Of a DNA stretch of 64,000 nucleotides, positions 56,144-64,000 are shown piece by piece (within the stretch, counting starts at the first letter, position 1; each line of letters begins with the position of its first letter). The DNA is from Haloarcula sp. H-GB4 (lineage in GTDB: Archaea > Halobacteriota > Halobacteria > Halobacteriales > Haloarculaceae). Where the stretch lies: positions 868,001-932,000 of the forward strand of contig NZ_JAVDDX010000001.1 in NCBI RefSeq assembly GCF_030848575.1, in the 5' to 3' direction. Position numbers and translations under genes: made by a program. The notes under the pieces were generated by a model. It was not told the origin of the DNA. It saw only the letters and a list, made by a program, of their open reading frames with translations, and did not search any database.

Positions 56144-56766
56144 GTCCAGTCGATGCGGTACACTTCTGCGGTAATCGCCTGCCGGTCCGACTCGTGGAAA
56201 TCGAACTGTCGCGGCAGGTCGAACTCCGTCTCGAAAGCGTGGGTCACCTCGCCGCCGTTGTCGTCGGTAAAGGATTCGACAAACGATTGGCTTCCGTCGT
56301 TGTGAATCGAGTACGAAACGCCCGCGATGGATGCGGCAGTTTCGAGGAACCGACGGTCAGCGTGTTCGTTGTCCGACTGTGCACCAAAGGGAGGGTTCAT
56401 CACGACTGTAGTTTCTCCGGCGGGCGGACACAGCGGGGCTGTGGTGGCATCCGCTCGCACCCACGACACTGGCGTCGTCGACCCGACCTTCCGCTCGTTT
56501 TCGCGCGCCGTCGACAGCGGTGCGGGGTCGATATCTAGTCCGACCACCCGCGCCGGCGACCGCAACGCTGCACCCAGCGACAGCATCCCGGTGCCACAGC
56601 CCAGATCGACGACAGTCTGTCCCTGAACATCGCCCTGGAGGTCCGCAGTATGGACCAGATGGGCCGCCAGATCCGGCGGTGTCCGGTACTGTTCGAGACT
56701 GGCCCGCGGGTTGTCGAACCCGGCGACAACGGCGAGTTGTTGGGCGAGCGCACTCTTTGTCGGCAT
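56140..56766 (-). CDS. METTL5-like N6-adenine methyltransferase
   Basis: 208-residue SAM-dependent enzyme. VVDLGCGTGMLSLGAAL near 49 binds SAM, VVGLDIDP near 73 is motif II, and VVMNPPFGAQSDNEHADRRF near 120 has NPPF, the mark of N6-adenine methylation. In archaea and eukaryotes METTL5-like enzymes modify one adenine in small-subunit rRNA, so that is the likely job. ATG 56766 is chosen; the longer frame adds 29 residues with no similarity. Convergent with the rhomboid gene. Confidence 0.85.
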   Translation of the reverse strand: MPTKSALAQQLAVVAGFDNPRASLEQYRTPPDLAAHLVHTADLQGDVQGQTVVDLGCGTGMLSLGAALRSPARVVGLDIDPAPLSTARENERKVGSTTPVSWVRADATTAPLCPPAGETTVVMNPPFGAQSDNEHADRRFLETAASIAGVSYSIHNDGSQSFVESFTDDNGGEVTHAFETEFDLPRQFDFHESDRQAITAEVYRIDWT

Positions 56767-56809
56767 TACTCGATATACGCAGGATTCATTCAAAAACGTT
56801 TGGAAATAC

Positions 56810-58375
56810 TCAGTAGTTATTCTGAGGGAGTGCAACGACGAACTCACTGCCACCGAAGTCGCTCTCCTCGACCCAGATGGCGCCGCCGTAGCTATCGACC
56901 ATCACCGACACGAAGTACAATCCGAACCCGGTCCCAGTCGACTCGGTTCCACGCTCCCCCTTCTCGAAGATTGCCTCGCGCTCTGCGGGTGGTATCCCGG
57001 GTCCGTCGTCAGCGATGTGAAGGTGAACCATCGAACCAACGCGTTCTGTCGTTACCTCGATTGTGGTGTCTGGACCGCCGTGTTCGACAGCGTTCGTCAA
57101 GATGTTCCCAACAACATCGTCGAGAAGGTCGTCAGCCACGACCTCGATACCGTCGTGGATGTCTGTTTTGAGCGTACAGTTTCCGTCCATCGAGGCCGCC
57201 TTTCTTGTTGCCCCTTCGATGACCGGCCCTAGTTCGATCGTCTCTGCCTCGGTCAACCCGTCGTTTGACATCGTGCTCAGGACGCTCCGGACCTTCTGTG
57301 TGAGGTCGACAATGTCATGACTCCAGTCCAGAATCGTCTCTGCGTAGTTCGCCTGTGTACCGTCGAGCGTATCTGCAAGCGTCTCTGCGCGTGCTTCGAT
57401 GACAGTCATCCCGTTGAGGATGTCGTGTCTGAGAATGCTATTGAAAAACTCCATCTGCTCTTCGCGGCGCTTGAGGTCCGTGATATCTGTCCCCTCGACG
57501 ATTATCTTTCGGACAACGCCATCGGCCGTTACCGGTCGGGCCACGACGGACGTCGAGATACGCTGGCCGTCCATGCCGATATGCTCGGCCTCGAACCTGA
57601 CCATCTCCCCCTCTCCCGCTCGCTCGACAGCATCCCGACAACGGCGTGCTGTCGTCGCATCGTGGTCCCACCAGGGCGTCTCCCAGATCGCGTTTCCCGA
57701 GATGTCTTCAGCGTCAGCCTCGATGAACCCGAGTGCTGTTTCGTTTGCCCTGATGAGGGTTCCATCGGCCTCAAGGATGCCGATGAATGTCTCCGGTGAG
57801 TTGAACGTCGCTTCTAACAGCCGCTGGCTCTCCTCTTGTGAATCGACAGCGATCTCGCGTTCAATCTCCGCTTCGACCCACTGCGTCAGATGCTTGAGCA
57901 GCGTCTGCTGCCAGTCCGAGAACTCCGAAATCGCCTCATCATCGTTGACGAAACACAGCGTCCCGTATTCTGACCCGTTCGCCCGAAGCGTCGTGCCGAC
58001 GTACGCCTCCAGTCCGGCCTCCTTGTATGCAGGGTCAGCCGCCATCGATTCGCTCGCGTTAGTGATGATGTGAATCCCGGAGTCGTTGAGGGTGTGCTTA
58101 CAGTATGTTTTGGAGAGTGGGCGTTCGACGCCCTCTGCAATCGTTGATGGCAGACCACTACTGGCGACGACTTTGTGTTCGTCTCCGGAGACGACCGTGA
58201 TGTGGCCGTTCGGGAACCCCAGATGCTCTCGCCCGACGGCCAAGACCGGTTCTACACGCTCCTGAAAGGTAGTTCCGCTGGCCGCCATCGCTGCAGTGAG
58301 GTCCTGCATAGCTGCCAGATAGCGATCTCGCTCCTCCGAATCGCTACCCTCGGTCCCGTCCAGCGGATCATCCAT
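56810..58375 (-). CDS. Sensor histidine kinase with GAF and PAS domains
   Basis: 521-residue soluble kinase. A GAF-like domain (about 40-180) is followed by a PAS domain (about 190-310, with GILEADGTLIRANETALG). The phospho-His lies in FFNSILRHDILNGM near 320, the form used by halobacterial kinases, and the ATPase has NILTNAVEHGG, DDGPGIPPAE and GTGFGLYFV. No membrane helix, so it would sense small ligands or light/redox in the cytoplasm. ATG 58375 is chosen over a TTG 24 codons upstream. Its kinase half is close to that of the next gene upstream, likely a duplication. Confidence 0.88.
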   Translation of the reverse strand: MDDPLDGTEGSDSEERDRYLAAMQDLTAAMAASGTTFQERVEPVLAVGREHLGFPNGHITVVSGDEHKVVASSGLPSTIAEGVERPLSKTYCKHTLNDSGIHIITNASESMAADPAYKEAGLEAYVGTTLRANGSEYGTLCFVNDDEAISEFSDWQQTLLKHLTQWVEAEIEREIAVDSQEESQRLLEATFNSPETFIGILEADGTLIRANETALGFIEADAEDISGNAIWETPWWDHDATTARRCRDAVERAGEGEMVRFEAEHIGMDGQRISTSVVARPVTADGVVRKIIVEGTDITDLKRREEQMEFFNSILRHDILNGMTVIEARAETLADTLDGTQANYAETILDWSHDIVDLTQKVRSVLSTMSNDGLTEAETIELGPVIEGATRKAASMDGNCTLKTDIHDGIEVVADDLLDDVVGNILTNAVEHGGPDTTIEVTTERVGSMVHLHIADDGPGIPPAEREAIFEKGERGTESTGTGFGLYFVSVMVDSYGGAIWVEESDFGGSEFVVALPQNNY

Positions 58376-58471
58376 AGCAGGTGAGTCGACCTCCCCGGAA
58401 TTGAAGATTCGGACCCGTTTCTCAGAAGCTGAAATGCGGCCGAGCAATAATGGTGTGACGATCGCCCATCC

Positions 58472-59545
58472 CTATAGAGTTGCACGCGGGAGTTCAACAT
58501 AGAAGGCTGCCCCGCCGAGGTCGCTGTCCTCAACCCAGATGTCGCCGCCGTAGCTTCGGACCATCGTGTCCACGAAGTAGAGCCCGAAGCCAGTGCCGCC
58601 GGACTCGGAGCCCTTTTCGCCTCGCTCAAAGATACGGCGAGCGGCGCTGCTCGGAATCCCGTCTCCGTCGTCCGCGAGACAGACAGTCACGGTGCCGTCC
58701 GCAACCGCCGTCGTCACGTCGATGGTCACGTCGTCGCCGCCGTGTTCGACCGCGTTGAGAAAGAGGTTCCCGAACACGTCATCGAGTAATTCGTCAGCGA
58801 CAACAGTGACCCCCTGTGTCTGGATTGTGACGGTACAATCGTCGCTGACCGACCGGGCGCGGTCCGCCGCATCGTCGAGGACGGCCTGTAGCTCCCGGTG
58901 CTCTTGGTCCCGCCCGCCGCCTTCGGTGACGGTCTCAAGCACCGACCGGACCTTCTCGGTGAGTTCGATGAGGTCGTCGCTCCACTGGACAATTGTCGAC
59001 GCGTACTCGCGCTCCTCACTGTCGAGCGTGTCCTCGAGGAGTTCGCCCCGCGCCCGGATGACGTTCATCCCGTTGAGGATGTCGTGTTGCAGAATGCTGT
59101 TGAAGAAGTCCATCTGGTCGGTCTGGCGCTGAATGGCACGCTGCTGGCGGCTCCTGACGACTGCATACCGGAGTGCTCTCACGAGCCGGTCGCCGTCCAG
59201 ATCTGCCTTCGGCAGGTAGTCCTGTGCGCCCCGGTTGATCGCTTCGATGGCCATCTCCCGGTCCTCCATGCCTGTGAGGACGATGATCGGCACCTCATCT
59301 ATCATCTCGGTCGCCCGATCGAGTGTCGCGAGCCCTGTTGACTCGGGGAGTCCAAGGTCAAGCAGTAGCACATCGTAGGCTGCCGCTGATTGTTCGTCGA
59401 CCGGCGCCAGCGACTCGACGTGGGAAATCGTCACGTCATCGACGAAATGCGCTACAGCCGGCGAATTCAGGTGGTGCTCGACGAGGCGGGCATCGCCCGG
59501 GTTGTCTTCGACGAGGAGTACATCGAGCTGTATCGTCTCAGACAT
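58472..59545 (-). CDS. Receiver-histidine kinase hybrid
   Basis: 357-residue protein with the receiver domain first (residues 8-125: LVEDNPGD, the phospho-Asp in LLLDLGLPES near 62, and a Lys in LPKAD near 113). The kinase follows: FFNSILQHDILNGM near 148, NLFLNAVEHGG near 258, DDGDGIPS near 290 and GTGFGLYFVDTM near 318. This receiver-before-kinase order lets a phosphorelay control a second kinase. It starts two bases after the stop of the single receiver gene, so it is in the same operon. Confidence 0.9.
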   Translation of the reverse strand: MSETIQLDVLLVEDNPGDARLVEHHLNSPAVAHFVDDVTISHVESLAPVDEQSAAAYDVLLLDLGLPESTGLATLDRATEMIDEVPIIVLTGMEDREMAIEAINRGAQDYLPKADLDGDRLVRALRYAVVRSRQQRAIQRQTDQMDFFNSILQHDILNGMNVIRARGELLEDTLDSEEREYASTIVQWSDDLIELTEKVRSVLETVTEGGGRDQEHRELQAVLDDAADRARSVSDDCTVTIQTQGVTVVADELLDDVFGNLFLNAVEHGGDDVTIDVTTAVADGTVTVCLADDGDGIPSSAARRIFERGEKGSESGGTGFGLYFVDTMVRSYGGDIWVEDSDLGGAAFYVELPRATL

Positions 59546-59547
59546 CG

Positions 59548-59994
59548 TTATTTCGGCGGCCGCTTGACCACCGTGAGGAAGAACTCCTCGACGCTACTCA
59601 CGATGTCAACGAAGCCGTCGAAATCGACAGGCTTCGTCAGGTAGGCGTTCGCGTGGAGGTCGTATGATTCGATGATGTCCTCCTCTGCCTCGGAACTGGT
59701 CAGCACGACGACCGGAATCCGGCGGAGCGACTCGTCGCTTTTCATTTCCTCGAGGACCTCCTGCCCTCCCTTGCGCGGCATGTTGAGGTCGAGCAACAAC
59801 AGGTCAGGCCGCGGTGCGTCGTCGTACTCACCCTTCTGCCGGAGGAACGCCAGCGCCTCGACGCCGTCGTTGACGACGTGCAGGTTGTTCAGCACTTTCC
59901 CCTTCTCAAGCGCTTTCTCGGTCAGTTTGACATCGCCGGGATTGTCCTCCGCTAGCAGAATCTCGACCGGCCGCCCCTCACTGGACTCAGTCAT
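59548..59994 (-). CDS. Single-domain response regulator (Rcp1-like)
   Basis: 148-residue receiver domain without an output domain: [16 protein letters not shown] at 14-29 with acidic pocket, phospho-Asp in [13 protein letters not shown] near 68, [13 protein letters not shown] near 95 and [10 protein letters not shown] near 119. The NMPRKGG and long beta3-alpha3 loop are typical of Rcp1-type phytochrome partners. It overlaps the kinase gene upstream by eight bases and precedes the receiver-kinase hybrid, so it likely shuttles phosphate between the two. Confidence 0.92.
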   Translation of the reverse strand: MTESSEGRPVEILLAEDNPGDVKLTEKALEKGKVLNNLHVVNDGVEALAFLRQKGEYDDAPRPDLLLLDLNMPRKGGQEVLEEMKSDESLRRIPVVVLTSSEAEEDIIESYDLHANAYLTKPVDFDGFVDIVSSVEEFFLTVVKRPPK

Positions 59995-61915
59995 CGCCGC
60001 TCACCTCCGTCACCGCAGGCAATGTGAACTTGAACGTCGCACCGTCGTCTGACGGTTCGACCCAGATACGCCCGTCGTGGCGCAGGACAATTCGCTGGCA
60101 GACGGCCAGCCCGATGCCGGTTCCCTCCGTGTCGTGGGCTCCGGCGCGGTGGAAGATGTCGAACACCTCCTCGTGGTCCGCCGCCGGAATCCCCGGTCCG
60201 TTGTCCGAGACGGTGAACGTCACCATGTCGTCGTCTTCTTCGGCGCTGACCTCGACGCAGGGTTCGATGTCGGCTTCCACGGCGTATTCGATGGCGTTTT
60301 CCAGCAGATTCTGGAACACCTGCCCGACCTGGTTCGGATCGGCTTCGACGGGTGGCAGTGACTCCGCTGTGATGGTCGCGTCCACCTCCGCTATTCGCAT
60401 CTGCAAGGCGTCTACCGTCCGGTCGAGCACCACCTCCGGGTCTGTTTCCTCGAAGTCGCCCGAGTTTGTCTCAACTCGCGAGTACCGGAGCAAGGCGTTG
60501 ACCATCTCCTGCATTCGGCGTGCCCCGTCGACGGCAAAGGCCATGTACTCGGCCGCCTCGTCGTCAAGCTCGTCGCCGTATTCGCTGTCCAGTAGGTCGA
60601 CGTAACTCGACACCATCCGGAGAGGCTCCTGCAGGTCATGCGACGCGATGTAGGCGAACTGCTGAAGTGCCTCGTTCGATCGTTCGAGTTCCGTCTGCTT
60701 GGACTTGAGCCGCGTCTCCCGTTCGACCCGGTCCAGCGCAGCGGCCCCGGTACTCGCAAGAATCTCGAGCAAGAACCGCTCGTGGCTGTCAAAGGATTCG
60801 ACAGTCGGCGAGCCGATACACAGCAACCCGTAGTCCTCAAGGGGGAGAAACAGTACCGTCCGCAGCGGTGTCTGAGGGACTGATGGGTTCGATAGCGCTT
60901 GGTAGTCCTCGACGACGGTCGGACTGCCATCGTGGAACAGGCGGTTTTCGTCGCTTTCGGGACCCATCGGTGGGAGGTCAGATGCCGTCTCCACCGCCGC
61001 AAAGTCTGCCGCCTCGCTTGTTGCACCGATCGGATAGAGGGTGTCGTCGTCGCTGTCGTAGGACCACATCGCCGCCAGTGGCTGGTCGATGATGCGCTGT
61101 GCGATCTGCGTCACCGTATCCGCGACCGCGTGTTCCGTCCGAGTGTACAGCAGTTCGTTCGTCGCCTCGCTGAGTGTTTCGACGCGCGCTTCGCGCTGTT
61201 TGAGGTCAGTGATGTTGCGGGAGACGCTGACTACCTGCGTTAGCTCTCCGTCGTCAAACACCGGCCGATACCACGTCTCGAAGACGAGGCCGTCGAGGTC
61301 CTGGGTCACACGGACCTCTTCGCCGTCCAGCGCTTGCTCGACGGCGGTGATGATGTCCGGATACTGGCTGTAGGCCTCGAACACCGAGACCCCTTCGAGC
61401 TCGCCGGGCTCTATCCCCAGTTCGTCCAGCCCCCTTCCGGCCGAGTAGGTAAAGACGCCATCAGGGTCAAGTGTGAACACGACGACTGGGAGGTTCTCGA
61501 TCAACGTCTGGAGTTGCTTGCTCCGTTCAGTGTGTTTTCGCTCCTGTTGGCGGATCTCAGTCACGTCGTGAATGAACGCCACAACGCGGGTTGTGTCGTC
61601 GATGACGGCGCGTTCGAGCGAAACTTCGACCAGCCGGCTCTCACCGTCCGGACCCTGTGTCGACCACTCGACCTGTGCCGACCCCGATGTGGCTGCCTCC
61701 GTAATCAGAGCGTTTGCGTCTGCCGTCGAAAACCCCGGCGGGCTGAACTCGCCGACGTGCATTCCGACGACATCCGCCGGAGGACGCCCGAGCAACGCAC
61801 CCGCTGCCTCGTTAGCCCTGACGACTGTCCCGGTGTCAGCGTCGTGGACCATAATCGGGTCCGGATTCGCCTGGAACACGTCGCGGAAGAGAGCAGTGTC
61901 CTCCGTAGAAGCCAT
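59987..61915 (-). CDS. PAS-PAS-GAF sensor histidine kinase
   Basis: 642-residue soluble kinase: PAS 1 about 5-125, PAS 2 about 130-250 with [23 protein letters not shown] about 265-400, then HisKA with phospho-His in [17 protein letters not shown] near 420 and the ATPase with [11 protein letters not shown] near 545, [10 protein letters not shown] and [13 protein letters not shown] near 605. It is the first gene of the operon that also carries the Rcp1-like receiver. The kinase core is of the phytochrome-like type rather than the FNSILRHDILNG type of its neighbours. What it senses is unknown. Confidence 0.9.
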   Translation of the reverse strand: MASTEDTALFRDVFQANPDPIMVHDADTGTVVRANEAAGALLGRPPADVVGMHVGEFSPPGFSTADANALITEAATSGSAQVEWSTQGPDGESRLVEVSLERAVIDDTTRVVAFIHDVTEIRQQERKHTERSKQLQTLIENLPVVVFTLDPDGVFTYSAGRGLDELGIEPGELEGVSVFEAYSQYPDIITAVEQALDGEEVRVTQDLDGLVFETWYRPVFDDGELTQVVSVSRNITDLKQREARVETLSEATNELLYTRTEHAVADTVTQIAQRIIDQPLAAMWSYDSDDDTLYPIGATSEAADFAAVETASDLPPMGPESDENRLFHDGSPTVVEDYQALSNPSVPQTPLRTVLFLPLEDYGLLCIGSPTVESFDSHERFLLEILASTGAAALDRVERETRLKSKQTELERSNEALQQFAYIASHDLQEPLRMVSSYVDLLDSEYGDELDDEAAEYMAFAVDGARRMQEMVNALLRYSRVETNSGDFEETDPEVVLDRTVDALQMRIAEVDATITAESLPPVEADPNQVGQVFQNLLENAIEYAVEADIEPCVEVSAEEDDDMVTFTVSDNGPGIPAADHEEVFDIFHRAGAHDTEGTGIGLAVCQRIVLRHDGRIWVEPSDDGATFKFTLPAVTEVSGDD

Positions 61916-62047
61916 ACGAAGGTTGGGATAGCAGGCTACAAGACTGTACCCTCTCTGTTATCATATGTGATTCTTATCCCCACTGATTCGATAGATACGC
62001 GGGCCGAGGTAGAGTCCACCAAGATTGGGGGGGTTATATTCTATTCA

Positions 62048-62125
62048 ATGAACACTTTATTTTGGTTCACCGTACTATTTCTGTCCTCGATTATATCGGT
62101 AAAATTATATCATGGTGGAAGATAA
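62048..62125 (+). CDS. Candidate 25-residue membrane micropeptide
   Basis: ATG 62048 to TAA 62125 in an AT-rich 221-base gap (61916-62136). It encodes 25 residues, mostly one hydrophobic helix (MNTLFWFTVLFLSSIISVK). Its base composition is far below the G+C of the neighbours, so it may be a non-coding AT-rich promoter region that happens to be open. It lies 11 bases ahead of lemA on the same strand. Confidence 0.25.
   Translation: MNTLFWFTVLFLSSIISVKLYHGGR
62105..62110 (+). promoter_or_regulatory. TATA-like box for the lemA-GIDE pair
   Basis: TTATAT ends 26 bases before ATG 62137, within the very AT-rich stretch 62030-62115. A second similar box (TTATATT, 62034-62040) lies upstream. Confidence 0.55.
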
Positions 62126-62136
62126 CCTGAAGGAAT

Positions 62137-62718
62137 ATGGCGCTATATGTATCCATCGTTGGAGGGTTCTGTGTCCTCCTCACTGCCTGGTTGGTCGGTT
62201 CGTACTTTCGACGGGCACACGACAATCTTGTCGAGGCCCGCGAAAGTTGTGACGCTGCCTGGGGGAACGTCGAAGTGCTACTTCAGCGCCGTCACGATCA
62301 GGTCGGAAACCTCATCGAAATCGCTGACGAGTACATGTCCATGGAGCAGAACGTTCTCGCTGGCATGGTCGAGGCTCGCGAGAGCGCGATTGATGCAAGC
62401 ACTCCTGCGGAGGCAGCGATGGCCCAAGTTGACGTCCGAGAATCTGTCCGCGAGTTCTACTCGATTGCCGAGGAGACGCCAGAACTGCGAACCGACGAGA
62501 AATTCGACGACGTTCGCGATGCTCTCGAAACCATCGAGCAGCGGCTGGAAAACCGTCGGGAGTATTACAACGACACTGTGAGACGGTACAACGCGCTGTT
62601 ACAACAGATCCCAGAGCGGTATCTCGCGGCTCATAGGGGATACAAGCCTCGTGACTCATTTGAAGCTGACGAGGCTGCAAAAGGGGAATTCTCCGTACGT
62701 GACCGTCTTCAAAACTGA
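62137..62718 (+). CDS. lemA: LemA-family membrane protein
   Basis: 193-residue protein. One N-terminal membrane helix (residues 4-24), then the LemA helical bundle: NLVEARESCDAAWGNVEVLL near 30-49, QRRHDQVGNLIEIADEYM near 50, EQRLENRREYYNDTVRRYN near 135 and IPERYLAAHRGY near 158. LemA proteins in bacteria are membrane-tied helical domains of uncertain job, often next to membrane stress or protease genes. Its stop overlaps the start of the GIDE-like gene (TGATG), so the two proteins are made together. Confidence 0.87.
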   Translation: MALYVSIVGGFCVLLTAWLVGSYFRRAHDNLVEARESCDAAWGNVEVLLQRRHDQVGNLIEIADEYMSMEQNVLAGMVEARESAIDASTPAEAAMAQVDVRESVREFYSIAEETPELRTDEKFDDVRDALETIEQRLENRREYYNDTVRRYNALLQQIPERYLAAHRGYKPRDSFEADEAAKGEFSVRDRLQN

Positions 62719-63479
62719 TGCTGTTTGCCATTCTGCTGTATCTCGGTATTCTGGCACTCTCGGGGTTTGGTGTTCTCTGGGGAATCGGATCAATACTGAT
62801 GGGATTTGACCGCTACGAGGAAGAACACGCAATTCGAACGACACCGCTTTCGGAACTCGATTCAGTTGCTGCTGGTCCGACAGCAGTCCAGGGTCGCATC
62901 GAACCTGCTGGTCGACATATCGGAACGCTGTACGACTGCGAGGCCTGTGTTGCCTACGAACTCAAAATTGAGGACACGGGAGGCGATTCGAGCAGGACAC
63001 ACGTCAACAAGTCGGAAGCGGTACCGTTCGACATTGTGACTGATGAGGGCTCGGTCCGGGTCTGCAACGCGGAGTTCGACTTCCACGTTTCCGAGGACCG
63101 TCGTTGGAGCGAGAAGCGCAAGAGCCACACCTCGCCTGACGATCAGTTGGCGCGCTTTGAGCGCGACTGGCAAATCCCGGACCTGCGGGCCGGTGACGAC
63201 CGACGTTATGAGATGGCGTACATCGAACCCGGCGATACCGTGTATGCGTACGGGACGGCTGAACTGGACAACTCGTTGTCCGGGGAGCAATCGAAACCGC
63301 TCGTACTGACTGGCCGCGATGGGTTGTTTTTCCTCTCCGACCAAGATCCGGACGAACTGCTCCGGGAGCGACGGTTCGTGCTTGCGAAAAACGGGCTGCT
63401 CGGCATCGCCGTTGCAGTCATTTCGCTGGCTGTGTTCCTCTGGCTGACGGGTATCGCACAGATATTTCTCGGCGCGTAG
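62718..63479 (+). CDS. GIDE-domain (MULAN-like) membrane protein
   Basis: 253-residue protein with an N-terminal helix (2-28) and a C-terminal helix (about 230-250), flanking a GIDE-type beta domain: AVQGRIEPAGRHIGTLYDCE near 55-74 and PFDIVTDEGSVRVCNAEFDF near 102-121, with EPGDTVYAYGTAELDN near 170. This domain is known from mitochondrial ubiquitin ligases and from bacterial membrane proteins next to LemA; the ligase RING is absent here. Function in archaea is unknown. The C-terminal end lies one base from the stop of the convergent metzincin-like gene. Confidence 0.8.
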   Translation: MLFAILLYLGILALSGFGVLWGIGSILMGFDRYEEEHAIRTTPLSELDSVAAGPTAVQGRIEPAGRHIGTLYDCEACVAYELKIEDTGGDSSRTHVNKSEAVPFDIVTDEGSVRVCNAEFDFHVSEDRRWSEKRKSHTSPDDQLARFERDWQIPDLRAGDDRRYEMAYIEPGDTVYAYGTAELDNSLSGEQSKPLVLTGRDGLFFLSDQDPDELLRERRFVLAKNGLLGIAVAVISLAVFLWLTGIAQIFLGA

Positions 63480-63480
63480 A

Positions 63481-64000
63481 TTACCGGATGCTCTCGATAA
63501 CTACACGGCTGATTACCTTGATACCCGCTCGACAGTTCCTGTAGACGACCCATGCAACAGCAGCAGTGATGACGACAATCACCCAGGTAGCTGCATCCGA
63601 GTCCGTGATGGCGAATCCGACGACTTCTTCAAGCAGACCAATCAGAACAAGGAGCGTCACGATGAATGCGACGCCGTAGCCGAGTACTGACGTCCAGAAG
63701 CGAGCAGTGCCAGCGAGGAGGTGTGTCAATTGATCCGTCGAACGATCTTGCGGTGTGTTATCTGATTGGCCCACCGATTTCTCAGTGCGTCCATTATCTG
63801 CCGACTCGGAGTCCGCTGTCGCATCGCCAGACGTGATGGCCTCGGCAAGTTTCGTCTGGCAGGCCTCACAGGGAGACTCGTCGACCGCATCCAGCGTCGC
63901 AACTGAGTCTGTTCTCCTGAACGGGCACTGCTCGTTTGGACAGAGCTCAAGCCCCAGCATGTACCCGACCTCACTGATAGCCAGTTTTCGAACCCGGTCG
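63481..64000 (-). CDS. Archaemetzincin-like protein lacking zinc histidines, with membrane helices; 5' end cut off
   Basis: The frame is open to base 64000 without a start, so the beginning lies outside. It reads DRVRKLAISEVGYMLGLELC, then PNEQCPF and SPCEACQTKL. This lines up with the archaemetzincin core HEVGHTLGLEHC...C...CxxC, but the three zinc His are replaced (Ser, Tyr, Leu) while the four Cys positions remain. After a Ser/Asp-rich linker come two membrane segments (about residues 95-120 and 124-145 counted from Met at 63960). Either a dead protease turned zinc-ribbon domain, or a divergent family. If a start is at 63960 the core is lost. Confidence 0.6.
   Translation of the reverse strand, partial: DRVRKLAISEVGYMLGLELCPNEQCPFRRTDSVATLDAVDESPCEACQTKLAEAITSGDATADSESADNGRTEKSVGQSDNTPQDRSTDQLTHLLAGTARFWTSVLGYGVAFIVTLLVLIGLLEEVVGFAITDSDAATWVIVVITAAVAWVVYRNCRAGIKVISRVVIESIR

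Overview
The window looks like the main chromosome of a haloarchaeon (class Halobacteria; a Haloarcula-like genus is my guess, not shown by the sequence). The reasons are a high G+C content, very acidic proteins, many genes with a TATA-like box about 25-30 bases before the ATG and no ribosome binding site (leaderless transcripts), and archaeal or haloarchaeal genes: topoisomerase VI next to gyrase, a proteasome beta subunit, AglB and AglJ, TrmB and PadR regulators, HEWD and UPF0212 proteins. I found no tRNA, rRNA, CRISPR array or insertion sequence.

Layout. 1-12 kb: the end-truncated sucC, a sirtuin, a pilus/secretion pair (ATPase plus a two-module membrane platform with an unusual C-terminal domain), ATP-dependent DNA ligase, a metallo-hydrolase and a secreted beta-propeller lipoprotein. 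12-20 kb: a complete type II topoisomerase block, top6A-top6B facing away from gyrB-gyrA across a 138-base promoter region that holds an inverted repeat with alternating purine-pyrimidine. 20-36 kb: metabolism and housekeeping (flavin reductase, arginase, sugar epimerase, NADH dehydrogenase, pyrimidine salvage cdd-udp, hexose-phosphate mutase, FkbM methyltransferase, psmB, purM, M50 protease, TraB protein, thioesterase) mixed with small regulators (HTH, XRE-CBS, PadR).

36-53 kb: a surface-glycan region. It holds AglB oligosaccharyltransferase, an AglG-like GT2, two GT4 glycosyltransferases, a flippase, three alkaline-phosphatase-superfamily enzymes that lack the formylglycine sulfatase signature, the orphan C-terminal remnant of a fourth, a NodU-type O-carbamoyltransferase and AglJ. 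Together they could build a lipid-linked glycan (AglJ, GTs), decorate it, flip it and transfer it to protein (AglB).

53-64 kb: an HxlR/DoxX divergent pair with a clear operator candidate, a rhomboid protease with an extra C-terminal domain, a METTL5-like methyltransferase, a four-gene histidine kinase/response regulator cluster, and a LemA-GIDE membrane pair facing a cut-off gene that looks like an archaemetzincin which has lost its zinc-binding histidines and gained membrane helices.

The most notable candidates for something undescribed are the LemA/GIDE/degenerate-metzincin group, the Thr-type phosphatase-superfamily set in the glycan region, and the pilus platform protein with a surface-type domain.
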